Notes under the pieces: generated by a model
The model's input: only the letters and a program-made list of their open reading frames with translations
The model's database searches: none
What the model was told of the DNA's origin: nothing
Part shown: piece after piece, positions 15,143 through 22,754 of the stretch
Position numbering within the stretch: position 1 is the first letter of the stretch
How the letters are laid out: each line of letters starts with the position of its first letter
Origin: Curtobacterium sp. MCJR17_020
GTDB lineage: Bacteria > Actinomycetota > Actinomycetes > Actinomycetales > Microbacteriaceae
Reading direction: 5' to 3'
Assembly: GCF_003234365.2 (NCBI RefSeq)
Contig: NZ_CP126260.1
Coordinates: 310,001 to 374,000 of the forward strand
DNA length: 64,000 bases
Made by a program: the position numbers and the translations under genes

Positions 15143-15689
15143 CGGCACCCGCGATCGTGAGCGCACCCGCCAGGCGGTCCTCGAGGCAGCCGAGCGGCTG
15201 CTCGCCGAGCGCGGCACCCGGGTGAGCGTCGCCGAGATCGCGGCGGACGCCGGCGTCTCCAAGAGCGGCCTGCTCCACCACTTCCCGTCGAAGGACGAGC
15301 TGCTCCTCGCCGTCGCCGCGCACGGTCTCGCGACGTTCAAGGACGAGGTGCTGCGACACGTCGACCTCGCCGAGAACCGCCCCGGCAAGGTCCTCCGCGC
15401 CTACGTGCGGACCCTATGCGGCGGTAGCCAACGCGCCATGGAGGTCTTCTCGCCGACGGCGCACTGGACCGGTCTGATGGCAGTGCCGGGGGTCGAGGCG
15501 GTCGTCGCCGCGGACGCCGAGGACTGGCGCGCGATGTTCGCGCGCGACGGCCTGCCCGAGGACCGCACGTTGGTCGTCCGGCACGCGGCCGAGGGGCTCG
15601 CAGCAGCGACCGCCATGCCGCCGTACCTGGACGCACGCGAGCTGGCGGTCACCCGTGACGCGCTGCTCGCACTGGCAGAACCCGCCTGA
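15132..15689 (+). CDS. TetR family regulator of the adjacent exporter
   Basis: The 185-residue protein has a standard TetR DNA-binding domain: RTRQAVLEAAERLLAERG, then VAEIAADAGVSKSGLLHHF and PSKDELLLAV. The ligand domain resembles the TetR_C group with PTAHWTGLMAVPGVEAVV. The GTG at 15132 is preceded by GAAGGTCGTC, which is duplicated by the tandem repeat. It sits 27 bases after the MFS gene and very probably represses it through the palindrome at 13542-13559, being relieved by exporter substrates. Confidence 0.9.
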   Translation: MSTDGTRDRERTRQAVLEAAERLLAERGTRVSVAEIAADAGVSKSGLLHHFPSKDELLLAVAAHGLATFKDEVLRHVDLAENRPGKVLRAYVRTLCGGSQRAMEVFSPTAHWTGLMAVPGVEAVVAADAEDWRAMFARDGLPEDRTLVVRHAAEGLAAATAMPPYLDARELAVTRDALLALAEPA

Positions 15690-15795
15690 CGACGCGGCCA
15701 GGAGGTCCGGTGCGCGGCCGCCCCGCCGGTCACCCGCGCAGGCGACCGGCCCGACCCCCGTGGTCCGGTCCGCGGTGTCGGCCTACCCTGGGGCC

Positions 15796-16683
15796 ATGCA
15801 CACCGAGGTGCCCCGCATCGACGCCGCACTCGTGGGACGACTGATCGCGACGCAGTTCCCCGAATGGAACGGGCTGCCCGTGCGCGAGGTCGACCACCAG
15901 GGCTGGGACAACCGCACGTTCCGGCTCGGCGACGCGCTGTCCGTCCGGCTGCCGAGTGCCGCCGGCTACGTGCCCGGGGTCGAGAAGGAGCAGGACGTCC
16001 TGCCGTACCTGGCGCGCCGGTTGGACGTCGCCGTCCCCGAGACGGTCGGCCTCGGCGAACCGGGCGAGGGGTACCCGTTCCCGTGGTCGGTCCGGCGGTG
16101 GCTCGACGGGACGGTGGCCGCGCGTGCGGTCGACCTCGACCACGAGCGCTTCGCCGCCGACGTCGGGGCGGTGCTCCGGCGGCTCCGGAGTCTCCCCGCC
16201 ACCGGTGGACCCACCGCGGGCACGCACTCGTTCCACCGTGGGGAGCACCCGTCGGTGTACGGCGCCGAGGTCGTCGCGGCGCTCGACACCCTGGGTGCGG
16301 GGGTCGACCGTGCCGCGTGCGAACGCATCTGGGACGACGCGGTCGCCACCGCGTGGGACCGTCCGGGGGTCTGGTTCCACGGGGACGTGGCGCCGGGCAA
16401 CCTGCTCGTGGACGGTGCGGGACGGCTCGCCGCCCTGATCGACTTCGGCACGTGCGGGGTCGGTGACCCGGCGTGCGACCTCGTGCTCGCGTGGACGTTC
16501 CTCGACCCGGTGGCGCGCCCGGTGTTCCGCGAAGCCGTGGGGCTCGACACCGACACCTGGGCGCGCGGGCGGGGCTGGGCGCTCTGGAAGGCGCTCATCA
16601 TGCTCGCCGGCAGTGCCGGGCCCGGCGACCGTACGGAACACGAACGCGTCCTCGCCGCGGTCCTCGCCGACCCCGTCGTCTGA
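15796..16683 (+). CDS. Aminoglycoside phosphotransferase family kinase
   Basis: This 295-residue protein has the APH fold. The start DAALVGRLIATQFPEWNGLPV is typical of chromosomal actinobacterial homologues. WDNRTFRLGDALSVRLPS forms the nucleotide-lobe strands, the Brenner motif is WFHGDVAPGNLLV (about residues 193-205) and the metal-binding part is ALIDFGTCGVGDPACDL. It therefore probably phosphorylates a small hydroxylated or amino compound with ATP or GTP. Resistance is not implied, because most chromosomal members have unknown substrates. The ATG at 15796 was preferred over longer upstream frames. It stands alone between unrelated genes. Confidence 0.88.
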   Translation: MHTEVPRIDAALVGRLIATQFPEWNGLPVREVDHQGWDNRTFRLGDALSVRLPSAAGYVPGVEKEQDVLPYLARRLDVAVPETVGLGEPGEGYPFPWSVRRWLDGTVAARAVDLDHERFAADVGAVLRRLRSLPATGGPTAGTHSFHRGEHPSVYGAEVVAALDTLGAGVDRAACERIWDDAVATAWDRPGVWFHGDVAPGNLLVDGAGRLAALIDFGTCGVGDPACDLVLAWTFLDPVARPVFREAVGLDTDTWARGRGWALWKALIMLAGSAGPGDRTEHERVLAAVLADPVV

Positions 16684-16807
16684 CGCGACGGCGCGCCCGG
16701 GGTCGTGCGTGGGGCTGTGAACGCGCCACGGGGCGGGCGCGTACCGAGGAGGGAGAAGCGAGTCGTGCCTCCCGGCCGGCCCGAAGCGACCACGAGAGGA
16801 ACGCGAC

Positions 16808-18001
16808 GTGCGCGCACTGACCTGGCAGGGCACCGAGAAGGTGTCCGTCGAGACCGTCCCCGACCCGACCATCCAGGAGCCGACCGACGCGATCGTGCGG
16901 ATCACGTCCACGGCGATCTGCGGCTCCGACCTGCACCTGTACCGGGTCCTCGGCCCGTACATCGACAAGGGCGACGTCCTCGGCCACGAGCCCATGGGCA
17001 TCGTGGAGGAGGTCGGCAGCGCCGTCACGAACCTGAAGGTCGGCGACCGCGTCGTCGTCCCCTTCAACATCTCGTGCGGCCACTGCTGGATGTGCAAGAA
17101 CGGCCTGCAGTCGCAGTGCGAGACCACCCAGGTCACCGAGTACGGATCGGGTGCGGCGCTGTTCGGCTACACGAAGATGTACGGCCAGGTCCCCGGCGGC
17201 CAGGCCGAGTACCTCCGGGTCCCGCACGCGGACTACGGCCCCATCGTGATCCCGGACGACGGCACGCCCGACGACCGGTGGCTGTTCCTCAGCGACATCC
17301 TGCCCACCGCGTGGCAGGCCGTGCAGTACGCGAACGTGCCCGAGGGCGGCACGCTCGCCGTGCTCGGACTCGGCCCCGTCGGCCAGTTCGCCGCCCGCAT
17401 CGGCAAGCACCTGGGCTACCGCGTGCTCGCGGTCGACCCCGAACAGGTCCGGCGCGACCTCGGGGCGAAGCACGGCGCCGAGGTCTTCGACCTGACCAAG
17501 GACACCGTGCCGGAGCTCGTCGACCTGACGGACGGCCGCGGCCCGGACGGGGTCGTCGACGCCGTCGGCATGGAGGCGCACGGCAACCCCGTCGCCGGCT
17601 TCGCGCAGCGTGCGGCCGGGCTGCTGCCCGACGCCCTGGCGCAGAAGGCGATCGAGGTCGCCGGCATCGACCGGCTCGCAGCCGTGCACGCCGCGATCGA
17701 CCTGGTGCGTCGCGGTGGCACCGTCTCCCTGAGCGGCGTCTACGGCGGCATGGCCGACCCGATGCCGATGATGACGCTCTTCGACAAGCAGATCACCATC
17801 CGCGAGGGACAGTGCAACGTGAAGCACTGGATCGACGACATCATGCCGCTCGTGCAGGACCCGTCGGACCCGCTCGGTACGCTTGACCTGACCACGCACC
17901 GGGTGTCGCTCGAGGACGCCCCGCACATGTACGAGGTGTTCCAGAAGAAGCAGGACGGCTGCGTGAAGGTCGTGCTCGACCCCGCCCTGGCCGCCGCCTG
18001 A
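16808..18001 (+). CDS. Zinc-dependent alcohol dehydrogenase (formaldehyde dehydrogenase-like)
   Basis: The 397-residue protein is a medium-chain dehydrogenase longer than typical ADHs, as in the glutathione-independent formaldehyde dehydrogenase-like group. The catalytic zinc site is C38 with H60-E61 (LGHEPMG), and structural zinc cysteines are C90, C93, C96 and C104. GLGPVGQFAARIGKHLGYRV is the NAD-binding region. The GTG at 16808 follows GAGAGGAACGCGAC. The stop shares one base with the next start (TGATG), so it is coupled to the epimerase-like gene. Substrate unknown; aldehyde or xenobiotic metabolism is plausible. Confidence 0.88.
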   Translation: MRALTWQGTEKVSVETVPDPTIQEPTDAIVRITSTAICGSDLHLYRVLGPYIDKGDVLGHEPMGIVEEVGSAVTNLKVGDRVVVPFNISCGHCWMCKNGLQSQCETTQVTEYGSGAALFGYTKMYGQVPGGQAEYLRVPHADYGPIVIPDDGTPDDRWLFLSDILPTAWQAVQYANVPEGGTLAVLGLGPVGQFAARIGKHLGYRVLAVDPEQVRRDLGAKHGAEVFDLTKDTVPELVDLTDGRGPDGVVDAVGMEAHGNPVAGFAQRAAGLLPDALAQKAIEVAGIDRLAAVHAAIDLVRRGGTVSLSGVYGGMADPMPMMTLFDKQITIREGQCNVKHWIDDIMPLVQDPSDPLGTLDLTTHRVSLEDAPHMYEVFQKKQDGCVKVVLDPALAAA

Positions 18002-19047
18002 TGCGGATCGTCGTCGTCGGCGGGACCGGCAACGTCGGGACGGCGGTGCTCCGTCGCCTCGCCGAGGCCCGGGCCGCTGGCGGACGCGACGACAGTGTCG
18101 AGATCGTCGGCGTCGCACGGCGCCTGCCGGATGTGCACGTGGAGCCCTACCGTTCCGCCGTCTGGCACGCCGTCGACGTCGGCGCCTCCGACGCGGTCGG
18201 CCAGCTCACTGCGATCTTCACCGGCGCCGACGCCGTGATCCACCTGGCCTGGGCGCTGCAGCCGACGCACGACATCCCGCTGCAGTACCGGACGAACGTC
18301 ACCGGCACCGCGAACGTGCTGTCGGCCGTCGCTCGAGCAGGGGTCCCGCAGGTCGTCGTCGCGTCGTCGGTGGGGACCTACCGGGGCGTCGACGCCGCAG
18401 GAAAGCGGACCCCGGTCGACGAGAGCTGGCCGACCGACGGCATCCCCACCGCGACGTACTCGATCCACAAGGCCGCGAACGAAGCGGCGATGGACGCGTT
18501 CGAGGCAGACCATCCGTCCGTGGTCGTCACGCGGCTGCGCCCCGGCCTGATCTTCCAGCGGGACGCCGCCGCCGAGATCCGCGGGCTGTTCCTCGGGCAC
18601 CTCGTGCCGATGTCGATCGTGCGGTGGATCCGGTGGCTCGTGCTGCCCCTGCCGTACCCGTTCGTGTTCCAGGCGGTGCACGCCGACGACGTCGCCGACG
18701 CGTACTGGCGGACCGTCGACCAGCGCGCCGGCGGAGCGTTCAACATCGCCGCGTCGCCCGTGCTCAACCCGCCGCGGTTGGCCCGGGCCTTCGGCATGCT
18801 CGGTGCCGTCCGGATCCCGCTCGGACTGCTGCGCGGGATCGTGACGCTCACGTGGCGGCTGCGGTTGCAGCCGACGGACGCCGGCTGGATCGACATCGCG
18901 GCCGGCGTGCCGATCATGCGGACCGACCGTGCCCGGTCGGTGCTCGGATGGGAGGCCCGGCACACCTCCGAAGACGCGTTGCGTGCGCTCGTGGCCGGGT
19001 TCGCGGACGGTGCGCACGTGGCCGCGTCGGATCCGCTGCGGGGGTAG
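18001..19047 (+). CDS. NAD-dependent epimerase/dehydratase family protein
   Basis: The 348-residue protein is an extended SDR. The nucleotide motif is GGTGNVG (residues 7-13), the catalytic segment is TATYSIHKAANE (YxxxK, about residue 157) and HLAWALQPT marks the substrate side. A hydrophobic stretch around SIVRWIRWLVLPLPYPF (about residues 205-225) is unusual and could be a membrane-associated loop. It is translationally coupled to the preceding dehydrogenase, so the two may act on one substrate (inference). The sugar or other substrate is unknown. A dispersed palindrome follows the stop. Confidence 0.85.
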   Translation: MRIVVVGGTGNVGTAVLRRLAEARAAGGRDDSVEIVGVARRLPDVHVEPYRSAVWHAVDVGASDAVGQLTAIFTGADAVIHLAWALQPTHDIPLQYRTNVTGTANVLSAVARAGVPQVVVASSVGTYRGVDAAGKRTPVDESWPTDGIPTATYSIHKAANEAAMDAFEADHPSVVVTRLRPGLIFQRDAAAEIRGLFLGHLVPMSIVRWIRWLVLPLPYPFVFQAVHADDVADAYWRTVDQRAGGAFNIAASPVLNPPRLARAFGMLGAVRIPLGLLRGIVTLTWRLRLQPTDAGWIDIAAGVPIMRTDRARSVLGWEARHTSEDALRALVAGFADGAHVAASDPLRG

Positions 19048-19075
19048 CTGGTCTGGGCGGGGGCTGGCGCTGCCG

Positions 19076-19132
19076 GGGCGTACCGGGTGCTTTCGGGCGT
19101 ACCGGGTCGGAAGTTTCGACCGGGTACGCCCG
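19076..19132. repeat. Dispersed palindrome (GGGCGTACC family), second copy
   Basis: CGGGCGTACCGGGTCG (19094-19109) and CGACCGGGTACGCCCG (19117-19132) pair at 15 of 16 positions around GAAGTTT. An extra half copy GGGCGTACCGGGT precedes it at 19076-19088. The arms and centre match the element at 5974-6020. Lying after the epimerase stop, it may terminate that transcript. Confidence 0.7.
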
Positions 19133-19221
19133 TTTCCACGTTCCAGCGCGGGTGTGATGGGAAGGAACGGGCGCTCGGGTCGCGCTACGATTCGCTGGTC
19201 GTTGTGAGAAGGGGGAGCGCG

Positions 19222-19575
19222 ATGGTGCTCAGTTGGTCGGCGTTCAGTGAACTCGAGGGACCGGACGGCTCGGGGATGTCCGACCTGTTCGGCGGTTGGT
19301 TCGGCATCGCGTTCGGGGTCGTCGCAGCCCTGACGATCCTCACCACCCTGACGATCGTCGTCCTGACGCTCCACCGCGGCAAACGGATGGCCGACCGCGG
19401 TCAGAACCCGCTCACCCTGCAGGAGGACATCGCGTACCAGGCGATGCGGAGCCGCACCCTCGCGCCCGAGAAGCCGCTCGAACAGCGGCTCGCCGAACTC
19501 GACGACCTGCACGCCCGCGGTGTGAACTCCGACGAGGAGCACCGGGCGGCGCGAGCCGAGGCCCTGCGCGGATGA
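19222..19575 (+). CDS. Membrane protein with C-terminal SHOCT domain
   Basis: This 117-residue protein has one strong transmembrane segment (FGIAFGVVAALTILTTLTIV, about residues 27-46) and ends with a SHOCT-type helical hairpin, EQRLAELDDLHARGVNSDEE followed by HRAARAEALRG. SHOCT domains occur at the ends of many small bacterial membrane proteins and probably mediate oligomerisation. The start ATG 19222 follows GGGGGAGCGCG. The stop overlaps the next gene, which encodes a protein with an almost identical last 32 residues, so the two are a tandem pair. Function unknown. Confidence 0.75.
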   Translation: MVLSWSAFSELEGPDGSGMSDLFGGWFGIAFGVVAALTILTTLTIVVLTLHRGKRMADRGQNPLTLQEDIAYQAMRSRTLAPEKPLEQRLAELDDLHARGVNSDEEHRAARAEALRG

Positions 19576-19826
19576 TCGCCTCCGAGGAGCTGCACAACCC
19601 GCTCATCCCGCCGCTGTACGACATCGTGTGGAGCGTGGTGATGGGGCTCATCGTGGTCGCCGTCGTCGTCACCGTGTGGATCGCGGTCGTCCGGAGCCGT
19701 CGCTCCGACGGTGCGCCGCGCACGCTCCGTGAGCAGCGGTTGGCGGAACTCGACGACCTGCACGCCCGCGGGGCGATCACCGACGACGAGCACCGGGCGG
19801 CCCGGGCCGACGCCCTGCGCGGTTAG
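19572..19826 (+). CDS. Second small membrane protein with SHOCT domain
   Basis: The 84-residue product has a single membrane segment (VVMGLIVVAVVVTVWIAVVR, about residues 22-41) and the SHOCT ending QRLAELDDLHARGAITDDEH followed by RAARADALRG. It overlaps the preceding SHOCT gene by four bases (ATGA), so the two proteins are made together and may form a hetero-oligomer (inference). Only the tails are similar, while the membrane segments differ. No catalytic motif is present. Confidence 0.75.
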   Translation: MIASEELHNPLIPPLYDIVWSVVMGLIVVAVVVTVWIAVVRSRRSDGAPRTLREQRLAELDDLHARGAITDDEHRAARADALRG

Positions 19827-19835
19827 CCTGGGGAA

Positions 19836-20246
19836 GTGCTGCTGCCGACGGACCTGCTGGGGGAGTGGGTGCTCCGTCGGACGCTGGACGACCGGCGTGC
19901 CGGCGTGCAGGGCGTCGTCACCGGCACCACGACGCTGACCGCGGTCGGCGCGGACGAGGTGCGCTGGGACGAAGCGGGAGTGATGACCTTCGACGGCCGG
20001 ACCACCCCGGTGTCCCGGACGCTGACCGTCCGGCGTGACGATGACCACGCATGGACCGTGCACTTCGCCGACGGCCGGGTGTTCCACGACTGGGTGTGGG
20101 GCACGAGCGTGGCCCACGCCTGTGCACCGGACGACTACACCGGGGCCCTGGACGGCGACGAGCAGCGGTGGACCGTGCGCTGGGAAGCCCGGGGCCCGGC
20201 GAAGGACTACCGGCTCGACAGCGTGCTCACCCGCTCATCGGCGTGA
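19836..20246 (+). CDS. DUF6314 family protein
   Basis: The 136-residue protein starts at GTG 19836, nine bases after the SHOCT pair, and resembles DUF6314: LLGEWVLRRTLDDRRAG at the N-terminus, a repeated beta-strand pattern (VSRTLTVRRDDDHAWTVHFA), then FADGRVFHDWVWG and a final ARGPAKDYRLDSVLTR. The pattern suggests a small lipocalin-like beta barrel, which is inference from the strand pattern. No signal peptide or catalytic residues are evident. It may be co-transcribed with the SHOCT genes. Confidence 0.65.
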   Translation: MLLPTDLLGEWVLRRTLDDRRAGVQGVVTGTTTLTAVGADEVRWDEAGVMTFDGRTTPVSRTLTVRRDDDHAWTVHFADGRVFHDWVWGTSVAHACAPDDYTGALDGDEQRWTVRWEARGPAKDYRLDSVLTRSSA

Positions 20247-20280
20247 CCACGACGTCACCGGCACGCGCCAGACTGAGTCC

Positions 20281-20945
20281 ATGGCACGTTCCTCCGGCAC
20301 CGAGACCCCGCGCATCACCCTGACCGAGCCCGTCGACCTGCAGGACTGGGTCCCCGGCCCCGGCGACGTCCTGACCGGCGACCGCATCGAGGGGAAGCGC
20401 ATCGGTGTGCTCGACCTGGCCGGTGAGCGCCTGCCGGATCTCGAGATCGAGGAGTGCGTCATCGACACGCTGCGGGGCGACGGCGCCGACTTCCGTGGTC
20501 TGCGGGTGCACGACTCGATCATCGACACGCTCGACGCCCCGTGCTGCGGGCATCGAGCAGTTCGTGGCGCGAGGTCCGGGTGTCCGGCGGTCGCATCGGT
20601 TCCGGCGAGCTGTACGACTCCGGGTTGAACGGCGTCGAGTTCGTCGGGATGAAGTTCGGGTTCGTGAACCTGCGCGGATCGACACTCACCGACGTGGTGT
20701 TCCGCGACTGCGTCATCGACGAGCTCGACATCGCGGACGCGAAGCTGCTCCGGGTGTCGTTCGAGGGCAGCAGCATCCGCGACGCCGAGGGGTCCAACAC
20801 CCGGATCGACCACGTGGACCTGCGGGGTGCCGACCTCGACCGGGTCGAGCGGCTCGAGGGGTTCCGCGGTGCGACGATCGGCGCCGACCAGCTGTACACG
20901 CTCGCCCCGCTGCTGGCGGCGCAGGCGGGCTACCGCGTCGCCTGA
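20281..20945 (+). pseudogene. Pentapeptide-repeat protein, frameshifted
   Basis: The first frame (from ATG 20281) encodes ERLPDLEIEECVIDTLRGDG and DFRGLRVHDSIIDTLDAP, then leaves the repeat pattern and stops at 20628. The pattern resumes in the next frame with VLRASSSSWREVRVSGGR, GFVNLRGSTLTDVVFRDCVI and VDLRGADLDRVERL, and runs to 20945. Adding one C to the CCCC run at about 20537-20540 would restore a single protein of about 221 residues with a continuous right-handed beta-helix. The lesion is therefore a one-base deletion in a homopolymer. It could be a real inactivation, a sequencing error or, less likely, programmed frameshifting. Confidence 0.75.
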
Positions 20946-20951
20946 CGGCTG

Positions 20952-21024
20952 CCCCGAGTCTCGGGGTGGACGACACTCCTCGCGGCTCCGAGCGCGAGGA
21001 GTGTCGCTCAGGCCGAGACTCGCC
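20952..21024. terminator. Composite palindrome (CGAGTCTCG family), bidirectional terminator
   Basis: CCCCGAG-T-CTCGGGG (20952-20966) is followed by a perfect 14-base stem CGACACTCCTCGCG (20971-20984) with its complement at 20993-21006, and then CGAGACTCG (21014-21022), the complement of the opening CGAGTCTCG. The whole element lies between convergent gene ends and overlaps the last codons of the minus-strand gene. A diverged copy is at 31163-31256. Confidence 0.7.
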
Positions 21025-21997
21025 CAGAGCCCACCGCCGCCGCGGCCAACGCCGCCGCCAGGTCGGCCTGCACCAGGTCGCCGTGCGCGGCCGCTCCCGC
21101 CTGGACCCCGGCGGCAGCGGACGCGATGACCGTCGCCATCGGGGCCGCCACGTTGCCGGCCGCGTACACACCGCGCACCGAGGCCTGCCCGGCCGGGTCG
21201 ACCGTCAGCGCGCTCGCGTACCGGAAATCGCCCATGAACTGGTCGGTGGCGACCAGGCCGAGCCCGGCCAGGAAGTCCACGCGCGCCTCAGCGGTGCTCG
21301 CCGCGGCGAGAGCGTCGAGTTCGACGACCTCGCCGGAGCCGAGCGTGACCCCGGTCAGCGTGCCCTCTGACGAGCGCACCTGCGTGACCGTGTCGTCCAC
21401 GACCTCGATCCCGCGGGCCTGCAAACCTGCCAGGGCGGTGTCGTCGACGAGTGCCGGATCGGTGACGAACGCCGTCACGTGCTCGCTCAACGCCCGGAAC
21501 ATCAGCGCGTGGTGCACGCCGTTCGGTGTCGTCACGAGCACGCCGATGCGCTGGTCGCGGATCTCCCACCCGTGGCAGAACGGGCAGTGCACGACCCCGC
21601 GCCCCCACTGTTCGGCCAGGCCCGGCACCTGCGGCAGGACGTCCACGGCGCCGGAGGCGACGACGAGCCTGCGGGCGGTGACGACCGTGCCGGAGTCCAG
21701 CGTGACCGAGAAGCCGACCGGGTCGGTGCCGTTGCCCGTCGTGGCGGACGCGGCCACGATCCTCCCGGCCGTCACCTCGACTCCGTAGGCGGCGACCTCG
21801 TCTCGACCGATCGCGGACAGCTCGGCGGGGGTGATGCCCTCGCGCCCGAGGTAGTTGTGGGCGCCGGCCGACGGCGCGTTGCGGGGCTCGCCCGCGTCGA
21901 CGACGAGGACGGAACGGCGGGAACGCCCGAGGACGAGGGCGGCGGAGAGGCCGGCGGCTGCTCCGCCGATGACGATGACGTCGTAGTGATCACGCAT
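21008..21997 (-). CDS. NAD(P)/FAD-dependent oxidoreductase, thioredoxin-reductase-like
   Basis: The 329-residue protein is a two-dinucleotide-domain flavoprotein. FAD binding is shown by DVIVIGGAAAGLSAALVLGR at the start and GVYAAGNVA near the end. A CPFC pair in VVHCPFCHGWEIRD (about residue 140) matches the redox disulfide position of thioredoxin reductases. The NADPH-domain glycine motif is poorly conserved (IGVLVTTPNGVHH), so it may be a ferredoxin-type or other TrxR-like oxidase rather than true TrxB. ATG 21997 is the chosen start. It is divergent from an XRE-cupin regulator with palindromes between them, suggesting control by that regulator. Confidence 0.85.
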   Translation of the reverse strand: MRDHYDVIVIGGAAAGLSAALVLGRSRRSVLVVDAGEPRNAPSAGAHNYLGREGITPAELSAIGRDEVAAYGVEVTAGRIVAASATTGNGTDPVGFSVTLDSGTVVTARRLVVASGAVDVLPQVPGLAEQWGRGVVHCPFCHGWEIRDQRIGVLVTTPNGVHHALMFRALSEHVTAFVTDPALVDDTALAGLQARGIEVVDDTVTQVRSSEGTLTGVTLGSGEVVELDALAAASTAEARVDFLAGLGLVATDQFMGDFRYASALTVDPAGQASVRGVYAAGNVAAPMATVIASAAAGVQAGAAAHGDLVQADLAAALAAAAVGSGRVSA

Positions 21998-22031
21998 GCA
22001 GGGAGCATGCGGCCCATCGGGCGCGGACAGC

Positions 22032-22054
22032 AAGGAACCTTGCCAGTGTGGCAA
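22032..22054. promoter_or_regulatory. Divergent operator between flavoprotein and XRE-cupin genes
   Basis: AAGG-AA-CCTT (22032-22041) is followed by a perfect inverted repeat TTGCCA-GTG-TGGCAA (22040-22054), ending one base before the XRE-cupin ATG at 22056. This position would block either promoter, so autorepression and control of the divergent flavoprotein gene are likely. Confidence 0.7.
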
Positions 22055-22055
22055 C

Positions 22056-22688
22056 ATGACGAGCATGCGCAACACCCCACACGGGCACGGCCCGCGGGAA
22101 CCGGTCATCCCGCGCACGACCGCGCAGGTCGTCGACGGGGTGGGGCCGCGGTTGCGCGCGCTCCGTGCCCACCGGGACGTCACGCTCGCCGCACTGTCCG
22201 AAGAGACCGGGGTGTCGGTGAGCACGCTCTCGCGGCTCGAGTCGGGGCAGCGCAAGCCGACCCTCGAACTGCTGCTCCCGCTGGCGCGGGCGTACCAGGT
22301 GCCGCTCGACGACCTGGCCGGAGCACCGCAGACAGGCGACCCCCGGGTGCACATGAAGCCCGAGGTGCACGGCGGCCGGGTCGTCGTGCCGCTGACGAAG
22401 CGCACCGGCGGCGTGCGGTCGTTCAAGCAGCTGTTCCCGCCGAACACACCGGGCGGCGAACCGTCGCTCAAGACGCACGAGGGGTACGAGTGGCTCTACG
22501 TGCTGTCCGGCCGCCTGCGCCTGGTGCTCGGCGAGCACGACCTCGACCTCGGGCCGGGGGAGGTCGCCGAGTTCGACACCCACACCCCGCACTGGATGGG
22601 CAACGTCACCGACTCGGTGACCGAGGTGCTGTGCCTGTACGGGCCACAGGGGGAGCGGGCGCACGTGCGGTCGAGACCGACGCGCTGA
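22056..22688 (+). CDS. XRE family regulator with C-terminal cupin
   Basis: This 210-residue protein joins an XRE/Cro helix-turn-helix (LRALRAHRDVTLAALSEETG followed by VSVSTLSRLESGQRKPT, residues 30-70) to a cupin_2 sensor (THEGYEWLYVLSGRLRLVLG, then GPGEVAEFDTHTPHW). Such proteins usually repress genes for small-molecule metabolism and sense a ligand in the cupin. ATG 22056 is listed; ATG 22065 is equally possible and would leave more room for the operator directly upstream. The likely target is the divergent flavoprotein gene. Confidence 0.9.
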   Translation: MTSMRNTPHGHGPREPVIPRTTAQVVDGVGPRLRALRAHRDVTLAALSEETGVSVSTLSRLESGQRKPTLELLLPLARAYQVPLDDLAGAPQTGDPRVHMKPEVHGGRVVVPLTKRTGGVRSFKQLFPPNTPGGEPSLKTHEGYEWLYVLSGRLRLVLGEHDLDLGPGEVAEFDTHTPHWMGNVTDSVTEVLCLYGPQGERAHVRSRPTR

Positions 22689-22694
22689 CCCGCG

Positions 22695-22750
22695 GGCCCG
22701 CTGACCAGCTGGCCCGCTGGCCCGCTGACCCGCTGACCCGCTGGCCCGCT
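22695..22750. repeat. Seven-unit 8-bp tandem repeat
   Basis: Units of the form CCCGCTG(G/A), one of them varied to CCAGCTGG, are repeated seven times from 22695 to 22750. The array fills almost all of the gap between the convergent stops of the XRE-cupin and lipoprotein genes. The period is not a multiple of three, so it is non-coding simple sequence. Confidence 0.75.
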
Positions 22751-22754
22751 CGGT

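Noticed and set aside
15796..16683. An antibiotic resistance gene (aminoglycoside phosphotransferase).
   Set aside because: The APH fold is clear, but this chromosomal type is widespread in Actinobacteria with unknown substrates and there is no mobile context; only the kinase family is claimed.
22695..22750. Short regular repeats as a CRISPR remnant.
   Set aside because: The units are 8 bp without spacers, so this is simple tandem sequence; no cas gene is present in the window.
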